This document shows positions 33,354 to 44,433 of a stretch of DNA of 64,000 nucleotides, piece after piece. Both the position numbers and the translations under genes were made by a program. Source of the DNA: Parvibaculum sp963696585. Lineage in GTDB: Bacteria > Pseudomonadota > Alphaproteobacteria > Parvibaculales > Parvibaculaceae. The notes under the pieces are model-generated. The model ran no database searches, was not told the DNA's origin, and saw only the letters and a list, made by a program, of their open reading frames with translations. The stretch spans positions 248,001 through 312,000 of the forward strand of contig CAVOKW010000035.1 in NCBI GenBank assembly GCA_963696585.1, in the 5' to 3' direction. Every line of letters begins with the position of its first letter. Position 1 is the first letter of the stretch.

Positions 33354-34055
33354 ATGAGCCCCAGCCGTCGACATGCCGAAAGCCATTTGGTCGCGCGTAT
33401 TGGCTGGCTGCGGGCTGCCGTGCTGGGCGCCAACGACGGTATCGTTTCAACAGCCAGCTTGATTGTTGGCGTTGCGGCGGCGGCGTCCTCGCCGGGCGAA
33501 GTTCTGGTCGCCGGGATTGCCGGGCTTGTTGCTGGCGCCATGTCGATGGCAGCGGGCGAATATGTTTCCGTCAGTTCGCAATCCGACACGGAACAAGCCG
33601 ATCTCGCGCGGGAGCGTGCCGAACTTGCCAGTGATGATGCGTCGGAGCATCGCGAACTGGCGGGCATTTACATGCAGCGAGGACTTGATGCTGATCTTGC
33701 CAGACAAGTCGCGGAGCAGCTCATGGCGAAAGATGCGCTCGGCGCTCATGCGCGTGACGAGCTTGGCATTTCAGAAATCACGACCGCGCGTCCCGTTCAA
33801 GCGGCGCTCACATCAGCCGCGACATTTTCCCTTGGTGCTGCCCTGCCGTTGCTGATGGTTGTCATCTCGCCGACAAGCTGGCTTGTCTGGACTGTCTCGA
33901 TCGCGTCACTGGGTTTTCTCGCGCTTCTCGGTGCGATTGGTGCGCGGGCGGGTGGGGCGCCTGTATGGCGTGCGACCATGCGTGTGACCTTCTGGGGCGC
34001 ACTCGCCATGGGTCTCACAGCAGGCATTGGCGCGCTTGTTGGCACAGCGGTTTGA
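33354..34055 (+). CDS. VIT1/CCC1-family iron/manganese transporter
   Basis: The 233-residue protein has about five membrane helices. It carries the family signature in helix 1 (LRAAVLGANDGIVSTASLIVGV) and helix 2 (GLVAGAMSMAAGEYVSVSSQ), with the Asp, Glu and Met residues that line the metal path in VIT1. A cytoplasmic helical hairpin (about 75-130, rich in Glu/Asp/His) matches the metal-binding domain. It sits just upstream of an iron superoxide dismutase gene, in keeping with iron or manganese detoxification. Confidence 0.9.
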   Translation: MSPSRRHAESHLVARIGWLRAAVLGANDGIVSTASLIVGVAAAASSPGEVLVAGIAGLVAGAMSMAAGEYVSVSSQSDTEQADLARERAELASDDASEHRELAGIYMQRGLDADLARQVAEQLMAKDALGAHARDELGISEITTARPVQAALTSAATFSLGAALPLLMVVISPTSWLVWTVSIASLGFLALLGAIGARAGGAPVWRATMRVTFWGALAMGLTAGIGALVGTAV

Positions 34056-34153
34056 GTCATTTCCTCGCTGACCCGGAAATGACATCTTTCAATTCTATGT
34101 TGAAGACTTCGGCAGCATCTGCCCCCCCCACGGACTGCAAGCGAGGTTATTCC

Positions 34154-34747
34154 ATGTCCTTCACACTTCCCGATCTTCCCTTCGCGACGAATGCGCTTGA
34201 GCCTTATATATCGGCAAGGACATTCGAGCTGCATCACGGCAAGCACCATGCCGGTTATGTGTCCAAGCTCAATGAACTCACGGCCAATACGCCTTATGCG
34301 CAACTCACGCTTGAAGAGCTGATTGAGACGACACATGGTCATGCCGATGCGCAGGCCGTTTTCAACAATGCGGCGCAACACTGGAACCACGCGTTCTTTT
34401 GGCAAAGTCTCAGCCCGACTGTGCAAGAAGTGCCGGAACCCCTTGCCATCAAGATCGAAGCCGCATTCGGCGATATTGGTGCTTTCCGGGCAAGGTTTGT
34501 CGAAGCGGGCATGTCGCAGTTTGGCAGCGGCTGGGTGTGGCTTGTTGATGGTCAGGAAGGTTTCAGCATTGTGACAACGTCGAATGCCGACACGCCACTG
34601 ACCTCGGATCAGCGACCCCTGCTGGTCTGCGATGTCTGGGAACATGCCTATTACGTCGATTATCAAAATCGTCGCGCGGAATATCTCAAAATATTTGTTG
34701 ATCGTTTGATTGACTGGGAAAATGTGTCCAGGAGGCTGATTGAATAA
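34154..34747 (+). CDS. sodB: Superoxide dismutase, iron type
   Basis: The 197-residue enzyme starts at ATG 34154 (SFTLPDLPFATNALEPYIS). The metal ligands are visible as His27 (LHHGKHHAGYV), the His of NAAQHWNHAFFW, and Asp and His of DVWEHAYYVDY. The Gln in NAAQHWN and the AFFWQSL segment favour the iron type. It converts superoxide to peroxide in the cytoplasm, with no signal peptide. It follows the VIT-like gene by 98 bases and could be co-transcribed. Confidence 0.93.
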   Translation: MSFTLPDLPFATNALEPYISARTFELHHGKHHAGYVSKLNELTANTPYAQLTLEELIETTHGHADAQAVFNNAAQHWNHAFFWQSLSPTVQEVPEPLAIKIEAAFGDIGAFRARFVEAGMSQFGSGWVWLVDGQEGFSIVTTSNADTPLTSDQRPLLVCDVWEHAYYVDYQNRRAEYLKIFVDRLIDWENVSRRLIE

Positions 34748-34889
34748 GGATGGTTTTCTCTTGTCATCGTTCACTCCAGCCCCGACAACAGCCCGATTTC
34801 TGGTTCATTCCGATTGCCGCAAGATGGCTGGCGTCTGGCTTCCCTGGTCCTGTCAAGCGGTCACGATCTCGTGAAAGAAAGAGCCTGAG

Positions 34890-35312
34890 ATGAGCATCGT
34901 CATTCATCACAATCCCGCCTGTGGCACCTCACGCAATGTGCTGGCGATCATCGAGGCGTCAGGGGCGACACCCGTCGTCATCGAATATCTCGAAACCGGT
35001 TGGACCAGACCGCAATTGCTCGGCCTCTTTGCCGCAGCCGGTCTCACGCCACGACAGGCCTTGCGCGAAACAAAGTCGCCAGCCGCCGAACTCGGATTGC
35101 TGGAAGAGGGTGTGAGCGACGAGACCCTGCTTGAGGCGATGGTCGCGCATCCCGTGCTCGTCAATCGGCCCATCGTCTGTTCGCCCAAGGGTGTGCGCCT
35201 TTGCCGTCCAAGTGAACTTGTGCTGGACCTGCTTGATCGCCTGCCGCCCGGACCCCTTGCCAAGGAAGATGGCGCGCTCATCATCGATGCGCAAGGGCGT
35301 CGCGTCGGCTGA
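34890..35312 (+). CDS. arsC: Arsenate reductase, ArsC thioredoxin-fold family
   Basis: The 140 residues have the ArsC signature HHNPACGTSRNVLAII with the redox Cys at position 11, followed by VVIEYLETGWTR and the substrate-site loop NRPIVCSPKGVRLCRP. This fits glutaredoxin-dependent arsenate reductase, which reduces arsenate to arsenite. No arsenite pump or ArsR regulator is near, so it may serve another thiol-redox role. It converges on ygiQ with four bases between the stops. Confidence 0.9.
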   Translation: MSIVIHHNPACGTSRNVLAIIEASGATPVVIEYLETGWTRPQLLGLFAAAGLTPRQALRETKSPAAELGLLEEGVSDETLLEAMVAHPVLVNRPIVCSPKGVRLCRPSELVLDLLDRLPPGPLAKEDGALIIDAQGRRVG

Positions 35313-35316
35313 GCCT

Positions 35317-37347
<2,031 letters not shown>

Positions 37348-37477
37348 GGCCGGAACATGCTGGCGAATATCCGACTAGTCAACTGTGCTTTTGAAGGGCA
37401 ACAGCAAAAACCGCGATGACAAAAAGGGCCTTTTATCCGATCGGCAGGCACAATCGATCATCGCGGCCATGGTCGCG

Positions 37478-37894
37478 TCAGAGATGGTTGGGGTTACCGT
37501 CATAGATCTTGAAGGTCAGATCGGTCACACCTTTTTCGTCAAAGCGGCGCAGCGTACCGTCCTTGTCGACCTTATAGTCGAAGCAACCGCTCGGCCTGCC
37601 GGATCCAAGCTGGATGCAGAACTTGCTGTCCTTGATTTCCCAGCTACCGCCATAGGTCGTCCAGCTTCCGGCCATACGGCATTCACGCTCATGGCCCCGG
37701 ATTTTGCCGTCTGTCGCATAGAATTCGGCGAAATCTTTCCGACCGACTCCGCATTCACGATATTGGCCTTCAATGGTGTTGCCAACAATCAGTGCCGCGA
37801 CGTCCTTTCCTGTCATGAATACATCCGCAAAGGCAGTCGAGGCGCAGAGGCTGGCAATAGTAATGGCTGCTGTGGCGATTGACTTTAACTTCAT
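37478..37894 (-). CDS. Exported hypothetical protein with conserved cysteines
   Basis: The 138 residues begin with a signal peptide (KLKSIATAAITIASLCASTAFA). The mature part (about 115 residues) is beta-rich, with the stretches GKDVAALIVGNTIEG, YATDGKIRGHERECRMAGSW and WEIKDSKFCIQLGSGRPSGC; four cysteines could form two disulfides. It resembles the small lipocalin-like periplasmic proteins common in rhizobia, whose function is not known. It is monocistronic. Confidence 0.7.
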   Translation of the reverse strand: MKLKSIATAAITIASLCASTAFADVFMTGKDVAALIVGNTIEGQYRECGVGRKDFAEFYATDGKIRGHERECRMAGSWTTYGGSWEIKDSKFCIQLGSGRPSGCFDYKVDKDGTLRRFDEKGVTDLTFKIYDGNPNHL

Positions 37895-38167
37895 GAATGA
37901 TCTCCCTTTATTGTCAGAACGATGTGAAAATACGGCTCTCTATTTTTTCTGGACACGGCTCTCTATTTTCGTTCTGAACGGGGAAATGCTGCCATAAGTC
38001 GGAATAGGGGAAAACTGCCGCGGCTGATATGCCGCAGTATTTTTGTGGGTATTTTCCGGGAGGGCGCTTATGTCGCACCGGCCCGGCTGCATGAGGAAAT
38101 CATGGATCCCTGTGTGTTTCTGATGTGTCAGGATGGTTGCGGGCGGGGCATCCACGACAACCCTCCG

Positions 38168-38296
38168 TGTCATTGCCGGGCTTGACCCGGCAATCCAGAG
38201 CAACAAACTCTGAGGCACCTGTCCCTGGATGCCCGGATCAAGTCCGGGCATGACAAGAGTATGGGGCTGTCATCCCGGGATTTATTCCGGGTCGAG
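38168..38296. repeat. Cluster of alphaproteobacterial palindromic repeats
   Basis: Three hairpins follow each other: ATTGCCGGG/CCCGGCAAT (38172-38194, CTTGA loop), ATGCCCGGA/TCCGGGCAT (38229-38251, TCAAG loop) and TCCCGGGATTTATTCCGGG (about 38270-38291). The outer GTCAT and ATGAC ends are shared with the elements near 7.57, 39.8 and 45.6 kb. The 425-base gap 37895-38319 holds nothing else that I can name apart from a short duplicated CGGCTCTCTATTTT near 37932 and 37956. Confidence 0.75.
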
Positions 38297-38319
38297 GGCC
38301 GTGGCTGCCGTGCGCAACG

Positions 38320-39102
38320 CTACTGCATGAACCAGCCATGGCTGACGACGAGCGACTGGCCCGTCAGCGCATTGCTCGGGAAGCTCGCAAACAGAAGGGC
38401 GACCTCGGCGACATCCTGTGTGGTGGTGAACTCGCCATCGACCGTGTCCTTCAGCATCACCTTCTTGACGACATCTTCTTCCGAAATGCCGAGCTCTCTG
38501 GCTTGTTCCGGGATCTGTTTGTCCACCAGGGGTGTTCGCACGAAGCCCGGACAGATCACATTGGCCCGCACGCCATGCCCGGCCCCTTCCTTGGCGACAA
38601 CCTTGGCAAGGCCGATCAGGCCATGCTTGGCGGTGACATAGGGTGCTTTCAGCACCGAGGCTTCCTTGGAGTGGACCGAACCCATGTAAATGATGCTGCC
38701 TGATCCCGCCTTATACATATGCGGCAGGCAGGCGCGGGTCGTCAGGAAGGCGCCATCGAGATGGATAGCGAGCATTTTCTTCCAGTCGCTGAAGCTGAAA
38801 CTCTCGACCGGATTGACGATCTGGATGCCGGCATTGCTGACCAGCACATCAATCTGCCCCCATGCCTTGACCACGGTTTCAACGCCTGTATTGACCTGAT
38901 CTTCCGAGGTCACATCCATCGCCACAGCCAGGGTGGCCGTGCCTGTTGCCTTGGCGATCTCGTCCGCGGCGGCCTGCGCCTTGTCGAGCATCAGATCGGC
39001 GATCACGACTTTGGCGCCCTCGCTTGCATATCTGAGGGCGATTTCCTTGCCGATGCCGCTGGCCGAACCAGTTACAATGGCAATCTTGTCTTTCAGGCGC
39101 AT
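38320..39102 (-). CDS. 3-hydroxybutyrate dehydrogenase (SDR family)
   Basis: The 260-residue short-chain dehydrogenase has the NAD-binding TGSASGIG near residue 11, NAGIQ at about 88-92 and the catalytic Ser...Tyr-x3-Lys (GSVHSKEASVLKAPYVTAKHG, cut here only by quotation). The sequence fits D-3-hydroxybutyrate dehydrogenase (PhaB/BdhA group), which makes acetoacetate from the polyhydroxybutyrate monomer. A truncated patatin-like gene lies directly upstream on the same strand, a pairing known from rhizobial hydroxybutyrate loci. Confidence 0.85.
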   Translation of the reverse strand: MRLKDKIAIVTGSASGIGKEIALRYASEGAKVVIADLMLDKAQAAADEIAKATGTATLAVAMDVTSEDQVNTGVETVVKAWGQIDVLVSNAGIQIVNPVESFSFSDWKKMLAIHLDGAFLTTRACLPHMYKAGSGSIIYMGSVHSKEASVLKAPYVTAKHGLIGLAKVVAKEGAGHGVRANVICPGFVRTPLVDKQIPEQARELGISEEDVVKKVMLKDTVDGEFTTTQDVAEVALLFASFPSNALTGQSLVVSHGWFMQ

Positions 39103-39128
39103 GGCATTCTCCTCTGGGGGGGGTGATT

Positions 39129-39341
39129 TCAGGTGGATTTCTTTTGTGTCAGAATGTCGGCAACCCAGACAGGTTCCAGACGGGCAGCGGCCAGCGCGTC
39201 ATGGACGCCAGCCTGATAGGCGCCCGGCGCGCCGCCGCCCTGGAGCACCAGCACAGGCTCTTCATTCGGCATGAGATGGGGGGTGTCGCTGTCCGGGTTT
39301 GCTGTGGGGGTCATGGGCACTCTCTCATGGGGCTGCCCCAT
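39129..39341 (-). pseudogene. Truncated patatin-like phospholipase gene
   Basis: After a poorly conserved leader the frame reads PVLVLQGGGAPGAYQAGVHD and ALAAARLEPVWVA, the glycine-rich oxyanion segment of patatin-like proteins. It then changes to DILTQKKST and stops, just before the GxSxG nucleophile should appear. Only about 70 of the usual 330 or more residues remain. The downstream hydroxybutyrate dehydrogenase is intact, so an internal deletion probably removed the rest of the gene. Confidence 0.8.
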
Positions 39342-39483
39342 AGATAAGCATCATGTTGCGTCGCACCAGATTAAGTTACTGTCATCAGCGCGCCATGTCA
39401 CTTCTCGCGCCGCAGGTTTGCGGCTCGGCAAAGCCCAATGGGAGGTTTATGCGTCATCACACCGGATGATGCCGGTCGAGGAC

Positions 39484-39738
39484 ATGACGAAGCTGAAGGC
39501 GATTGCTGCTTGCTGGTGGACCGCCTTTGAGGCGGTTTCCAGTCGTCTCTTGTCCGGCTTTCCGGAAAGAGGCGCCTTGTTGAGGCGGCCTTTGTTCAAT
39601 CTGGATGGGGGGCCGTCGAGTCATTTGCCTGTCGTGATGCAACATTTTGCGCAGCGCCCCCTCCGGGTTGAACGCGTGCCGGTCCCCTTCGAGTTTCAAC
39701 GCGGCGCCACGCGGATGTTGCGCCTGTGGCGCGTGTGA
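39484..39738 (+). CDS. Possible small basic protein of unknown function
   Basis: A plus-strand frame from ATG 39484 gives 84 residues (TKLKAIAACWWTAFEAVSSR, then FNLDGGPSSHLPVVM). The composition is protein-like and rich in Arg, but I recognise no family and see no strong ribosome site. It lies between the patatin remnant and a repeat cluster, so it could equally be decayed sequence. Confidence 0.3.
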   Translation: MTKLKAIAACWWTAFEAVSSRLLSGFPERGALLRRPLFNLDGGPSSHLPVVMQHFAQRPLRVERVPVPFEFQRGATRMLRLWRV

Positions 39739-39763
39739 GGTTTTTCCAGTGCCATCATGTCAG

Positions 39764-39890
39764 GTCATTGCCGGGCTTGACCCGGCAATCCAGAGTGCCG
39801 GGGATGACATATGTGGCCCTGGATGCCCGGATCAAGGTCCGGGCATGACAGGGAGAAGAAGGGGTCACGGGCCAAGCCCGGGATGACAGG
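39764..39890. repeat. Second cluster of alphaproteobacterial palindromic repeats
   Basis: GTCATTGCCGGGCTTGACCC and its closing arm, then CTGGATGCCCGGATCAAGG with TCCGGGCATGAC, then GGGTCACGGGCCAAGCCCGG follow in sequence. The first two hairpins match those of the 38.2 kb cluster almost base for base and in the same order, so the clusters are copies of one composite element. Confidence 0.75.
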
Positions 39891-39921
39891 CGGTGTGGCT
39901 GCGCGTCCGCCTGTGGCGCGC

Positions 39922-40800
39922 CTAAAGATTGTGGCGGGCGAGAAATTCATCAAGGGCGTTCAAAAATTCGGGCTCATCCAGAAAGGGCGTGTGTCCCCGG
40001 TCTTTCACGGTCAGACGGGTGAAGTTTGGATGTTCGCTCGCCATGCGTTCAAATGTTTCTGGCGAGAGAAGGTCGGAGTTTTCGCCGCGCACGCCCAGCA
40101 CAGGCACATTGCTGAGGGTCTTGAATTGCGGCCACATGTCCGGCATCGGGGCATTGCCCAGCGCTTCCAGACCCTTGCGCAGACCGATCCCGATCTTGAC
40201 GTCATAGTCCAGCTTCGGTGCCCCATGTTCCTCGGTGAAGGTGCGGGCTGAAAAGGCGCGCCATTCGTCCCCTGTCACGGTCGGAAACGCCCGCTCATTC
40301 ATCATGCGCAATTGCACGGCCGCTTCGTCCCATGTTGATGGCACGCTCATGGAACCGGCATAACCGGCTATGCGTTTGAGGCCCGTCATATCGACTTCCG
40401 GGCCGACATCATTGAGCACGACCGCCCTGATCGTGGCCGGCCGAAACGCACCGAGCAACATGGTGATGAGGCCGCCGCGCGACGTGCCGACAAAGACGGC
40501 ATGGAAAATGCCGGAGGCGGTCATCACATCAAGCACGTCCATCAATTCGGTGGCGGGCGTATAGTCGGTCCAGTTGTTGCAATATTGCGAGCGGCCACGC
40601 CCGCGCAAATCCGGGCAGAGCACACGGCGCTTGGGTGCGAGATGCTCGGCGAGCGCCGCAAAATCCTTGGAGTTGCGCGTCAGGCCTGGCAGGCAGACAA
40701 CGGGTGTCAGCTTGCTGGCGCGCTGCCCATAGTCACGCGCGAAAATGCGCAGGCCGTCCTGCGTGGTGATGAAGGACTCACGATAGGAAAGGGGGGCCAT
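39922..40800 (-). CDS. Alpha/beta hydrolase
   Basis: A 292-residue alpha/beta-hydrolase-fold enzyme. The oxyanion region reads VVCLPGLTRNSKDF, the nucleophile elbow is GTSRGGL with the serine in the GxSxG position, the acid is probably Asp in LGVRGENSDLLSP, and the His is in VKDRGHTPFLDEPE. There is no signal peptide. The substrate is not predictable. It follows the lytic transglycosylase gene, 45 bases downstream on the same strand. Confidence 0.88.
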   Translation of the reverse strand: MAPLSYRESFITTQDGLRIFARDYGQRASKLTPVVCLPGLTRNSKDFAALAEHLAPKRRVLCPDLRGRGRSQYCNNWTDYTPATELMDVLDVMTASGIFHAVFVGTSRGGLITMLLGAFRPATIRAVVLNDVGPEVDMTGLKRIAGYAGSMSVPSTWDEAAVQLRMMNERAFPTVTGDEWRAFSARTFTEEHGAPKLDYDVKIGIGLRKGLEALGNAPMPDMWPQFKTLSNVPVLGVRGENSDLLSPETFERMASEHPNFTRLTVKDRGHTPFLDEPEFLNALDEFLARHNL

Positions 40801-40845
40801 GACGGGTCTCCGTTGGGGGGCGGGATCATGCGTGGCAGAAGAAAT

Positions 40846-43275
40846 CTATTCGTCGCCGCTTTCAACAACGGGCGCCATATTCAAAACAGGTGCCATATTC
40901 AAAACAGGTGCCATATTCAAAACAGGTGATGTCGGCATTGTCGTGTCTGGCAGAACGGGTTTGCCAGGTGTTGCGGCTGTGACACTGGATGTCCGCGCCC
41001 CGGTGTCAGGCGCCATGAGCGGCGTCATCACGGAATTGCGTTGTGGCGGGCCTGATGTGATCGGCGCGCCGCTATGGCGCTCAATGTCCTTGTTGATGCG
41101 CACGGTTTCGTTCTGGCCGCTCAGACGCGTGCGATAGACTTCGAGATTCTCCATCACGCGTTGCACATAGTTTCGGGTTTCAGAAAAGGGAATATTTTCG
41201 ATCCAGTCGATGGCATCAACATTGGAGGAGCGCGGATCGCCAAATTGACCAACCCATTGGTTGACGCGCGATGCACCGGCATTATAGGCCGCGATGCTCA
41301 TGATATAGGAGCCATCAAAACTGTCGACGAGGTCGCCGAGATGGGCCGTTCCAAGCGTTGCATTGTAAACGGGATCGGTCAGGCGGGCCTTGGAATAGGG
41401 CAGGCCGACCTGTTTGGCGACATGCTTGGCCGTTGCGGGCATCAGCTGCATCAGGCCGCGTGCGCCAACCGGGCTCATGGCAGCGGCGTCAAACTCGCTT
41501 TCCTGTCGTGACAGGCCATAGACCAGCGCCTTTTCCACGCTTTGGCCGCGCGAGGTGAATTGCGGCATACGTGATGTCGGATAGGCGCGCTGCGCAAGTA
41601 CGATATTGCGTTGCGCGGCCGTCTTGGCAATGCGCAGCGACAATTTCGGTTCATCAAAGTCGAGCGCCAGATCTGACAGCGCGGCAAGTTCGGCCGGATT
41701 GTTCAGCGTGTCCGCCATGTGCAGCATGAAGCTCCACATCTGATTGTTGCGATCCATCGCGTAAAGGATGCGGGCGGCGCGGGGCAGCTCGGTGTCGAGA
41801 AACTGCTTCTTGTCTGCCTTGCCCAGCGTCGGGTCCGCAGTCAGGGTCATTTTGCCGGCACCGCCCATGCCGCTCAGCGCGGCAAGCGAGAGCTGGCCAT
41901 AAAACGTCGTGGGATAACTTGCCGCTTTTGTGTAGTGGCCCTTGGCCTTGGCCTTGTCGCCGGATGCCGAGGCGGCGCGTGCGCTCCAATATTCGGCGCG
42001 TGCCTTGCTGATGGGCGTTGAGACGCCGCTTTCGAGCGTGCGAAAATGCTCGTAGGCTTCTTTCGGCTTGTTGAGATATTGCAGCGCGATCCAGCCGGAG
42101 AGGAACTCCGCTTCGGCAAAATCAGCACCCGATGTCAGTCCATGACTGGAGGCAATCTTGTAGGCTTCGGCATAGAGACCGCCAGCCAGCGCCTTGCGCG
42201 TCGCAATATTGCGCTCCACCCACCAATCTTCCGGGGCATCCGCGCCATGGGGTTTGCTGGGGGCGGTAACGAGCAGGGGAATGGCGCGTTCCGGATTGCC
42301 GCGACGGCGTTCATAGCGAGCCTGATCGAACAGCAGGCCGGGGTCACGACGCAAATAGTCCGGCACCTTGGAGAGCGCCCTGGAGGCGTTGTCTGGGCTT
42401 GTCGTGAACTGGATACGGGCGTCGGCCAGGGCCTGCGCGTCCTGACCGATCAGCGCGGCGGTGGTTTTGGCGTCGCTGGAGCGCTTGTCGCTGAGCAGCC
42501 GGGCCAGGCGCGCCTGATGCACATCTGTCGTCAGGAAGGGCCTGAACTCGCGCAGGATGGCGCTTTGCGTTGTCGAGGAAAAATCGTTTTCGACCCATGC
42601 CTGCTGAATGATGGGTTTGGCTTCGTTCTTGCGGCCCGCCGCCATCAGGGCACGCGCATAGCGCAGACGGCCATCGCCCGTTTGCGGCTTGTTGGCATCA
42701 AACCAGTTCAGCGTGTCGGCATCACTCAACGGATAGATCAGGAGCGCCTGCTCGGCCCGCAGGTTCAACACGGCCTGTCGGGGCCAGCTTGGGTTCTGGT
42801 CCTTGAAGGCGACAATGTCGGCGAGCGTCGCGCTGTTGTCGTCCGATATGAAGCGGGTCCAGAGGACAAGTTTACGGGCGACCGGATCGGAAATACGCCC
42901 GACATGGCGCATCGCTTCAGGCCAGTTGCCGCGGTCAGCCTCGGCAAAGGCATCGCGTGTCGCCGCCATATCGGCAGGCGAGAGCACCATGCCGGCGGGC
43001 ACATGCGTCGAGGCCGGCGGGATCGTGCGCGCGGATGGTATGGCAAGCGGGGGGCTAGCCGTCGGTGTCAGCGCGGCCGCAGGCGGGGCGACCGGCAAGG
43101 CCAGTGTCTCTGGTGCCGAAGGGGATGATTTGGTGGCCCGGCCGGGCGGCTCCAGCGGCAAGCCAGCCGTCTGGCCCTTGGCCAGGGTTGTGGTGGCCTG
43201 TCCCATGCTCATGAGCAGGGCAAGGCTGATTCCCGCAACCAGGTGACCGAAAGGGAGGATAAGGCGTGCCAGCAA
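40846..43275 (-). CDS. Soluble lytic murein transglycosylase (Slt family)
   Basis: The 809-residue protein has an N-terminal signal sequence (ILPFGHLVAGISLALLMSMG), a Pro/Ala-rich linker, a long superhelical region of tetratricopeptide-like helices, and a C-terminal goose-lysozyme-like SLT domain with catalytic Glu in GLSRQESEFD, then GLMQLMPATAKHVAKQ and MSIAAYNAGASRVNQWV. It cleaves the glycan strand of peptidoglycan in the periplasm. The tail after the domain contains three APVLNM units encoded by an 18-base repeat. Confidence 0.93.
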   Translation of the reverse strand: MLARLILPFGHLVAGISLALLMSMGQATTTLAKGQTAGLPLEPPGRATKSSPSAPETLALPVAPPAAALTPTASPPLAIPSARTIPPASTHVPAGMVLSPADMAATRDAFAEADRGNWPEAMRHVGRISDPVARKLVLWTRFISDDNSATLADIVAFKDQNPSWPRQAVLNLRAEQALLIYPLSDADTLNWFDANKPQTGDGRLRYARALMAAGRKNEAKPIIQQAWVENDFSSTTQSAILREFRPFLTTDVHQARLARLLSDKRSSDAKTTAALIGQDAQALADARIQFTTSPDNASRALSKVPDYLRRDPGLLFDQARYERRRGNPERAIPLLVTAPSKPHGADAPEDWWVERNIATRKALAGGLYAEAYKIASSHGLTSGADFAEAEFLSGWIALQYLNKPKEAYEHFRTLESGVSTPISKARAEYWSARAASASGDKAKAKGHYTKAASYPTTFYGQLSLAALSGMGGAGKMTLTADPTLGKADKKQFLDTELPRAARILYAMDRNNQMWSFMLHMADTLNNPAELAALSDLALDFDEPKLSLRIAKTAAQRNIVLAQRAYPTSRMPQFTSRGQSVEKALVYGLSRQESEFDAAAMSPVGARGLMQLMPATAKHVAKQVGLPYSKARLTDPVYNATLGTAHLGDLVDSFDGSYIMSIAAYNAGASRVNQWVGQFGDPRSSNVDAIDWIENIPFSETRNYVQRVMENLEVYRTRLSGQNETVRINKDIERHSGAPITSGPPQRNSVMTPLMAPDTGARTSSVTAATPGKPVLPDTTMPTSPVLNMAPVLNMAPVLNMAPVVESGDE
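40874..40927. repeat. Three tandem copies of an 18-base unit inside the transglycosylase tail
   Basis: GCCATATTCAAAACAGGT occurs at 40874-40891, 40892-40909 and 40910-40927 without mismatch. It encodes repeated APVLNM on the minus strand. Being a multiple of three it can expand or shrink without a frameshift, and so is a likely variable-number locus. Confidence 0.95.
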
Positions 43276-43534
43276 TCAGGGCCTCAATTCACGAAAACAA
43301 CAAGACGGCGCGATGTTCGGGCCCTGGAGAGTCCCCGGGGGAGCGCCTGTCAGCCAGTCATAATGCCATTTCGACCGCCGGGGATAACTTTATAGAGGTG
43401 CTATGCTGCGTCGCAAGGGTGCCTGTGCCCATTTCCTTGATGCCACAGGCGCTTATGGTTATCTTGCGCGCCTTCGGTCAGGCCGGAGTCGTTCCCGGAG
43501 CCGTTCCCGGAGTCTGGGCTAAGGAGCAAAAAGA

Positions 43535-44410
43535 ATGTTCAAGGGTTCGTATGTCGCCCTCATAACCCCGTTTCGCAACGGTCAGGTGGACGAGGACGCC
43601 TTCGCCAAGCTGGTCGAGTGGCAGATCCAGGAAGGCACGCATGGGCTCGTGCCCTGCGGCACGACGGGGGAGTCACCCACGCTCAGCCATGCCGAGCATC
43701 GCCGCGTTGTCGAGATCTGTGTCGAGGTCACGAAAAGACGCGTACCGGTGATCGCCGGGGCCGGCTCGAATAATACACTCGAAGCCATTGAACTGACGAA
43801 ATTTGCCAAATCGGTCGGTGCCGATGGCGTGTTGAGTGTCACGGGCTATTACAACAAGCCGTCGCAGGAAGGTCTCTATCAGCATTTCAAGGCGATCAAT
43901 GAGGCTGTCGATCTGCCGATCATGCTCTACAATATTCCGGGCCGCACGATTGTCGATATCAGCGTTGAGACCATGGCGCGCATTGCCACGCTCAAGAATG
44001 TCGTTGGCGTCAAGGATGCGACGGCCAATCTCGCTCGCGTCAGCCTGCAACGTGAAATGATCGGCAAGGACTTCATCCAGCTCTCGGGTGAGGATGGTAC
44101 GGCACTCGCCTTCAATGCACATGGCGGCGTCGGCTGCATCTCGGTGACGGCGAATATCGCGCCGCGGCTTTGCGCCGAGTTCCAGACGGCCTGTCTTGCA
44201 GGGGACTATGCCAGGGCGCTCACCTATCAGGACAAGCTGATGCCGCTGCATCACAATCTCTTTGGCGAACCCAGCCCGGCGCCGATCAAATATGCGGCCA
44301 GCCTTCTCGGCCTCTGCCAGAATGAATTGCGTTTGCCGCTGGTGCCAGCGAGCGACGCGATGCAGGCCAAGCTGCGTGATGCGATGCGTCATGCAGGCCT
44401 GTTGAATTAA
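43535..44410 (+). CDS. dapA: 4-hydroxy-tetrahydrodipicolinate synthase
   Basis: DapA condenses pyruvate with aspartate semialdehyde in lysine and peptidoglycan-precursor synthesis. The 291-residue TIM barrel shows the GTTGESPTLS loop (42-51), Tyr132 (LYNIPGRT) and the Schiff-base Lys160 (VGVKDAT). Length is normal. The ATG follows AAGGAGCAAAAAG. It is followed after 23 bases by smpB and is divergent from the transglycosylase. Confidence 0.96.
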   Translation: MFKGSYVALITPFRNGQVDEDAFAKLVEWQIQEGTHGLVPCGTTGESPTLSHAEHRRVVEICVEVTKRRVPVIAGAGSNNTLEAIELTKFAKSVGADGVLSVTGYYNKPSQEGLYQHFKAINEAVDLPIMLYNIPGRTIVDISVETMARIATLKNVVGVKDATANLARVSLQREMIGKDFIQLSGEDGTALAFNAHGGVGCISVTANIAPRLCAEFQTACLAGDYARALTYQDKLMPLHHNLFGEPSPAPIKYAASLLGLCQNELRLPLVPASDAMQAKLRDAMRHAGLLN

Positions 44411-44433
44411 TCGGGAAGGCTGGTTGCAAGTTC

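Noticed and set aside
38168..39890. The palindromic clusters as a CRISPR array
   Set aside because: The units are hairpins with unequal spacing, there are no uniform spacers of 30 to 40 bases, and no cas genes are present.
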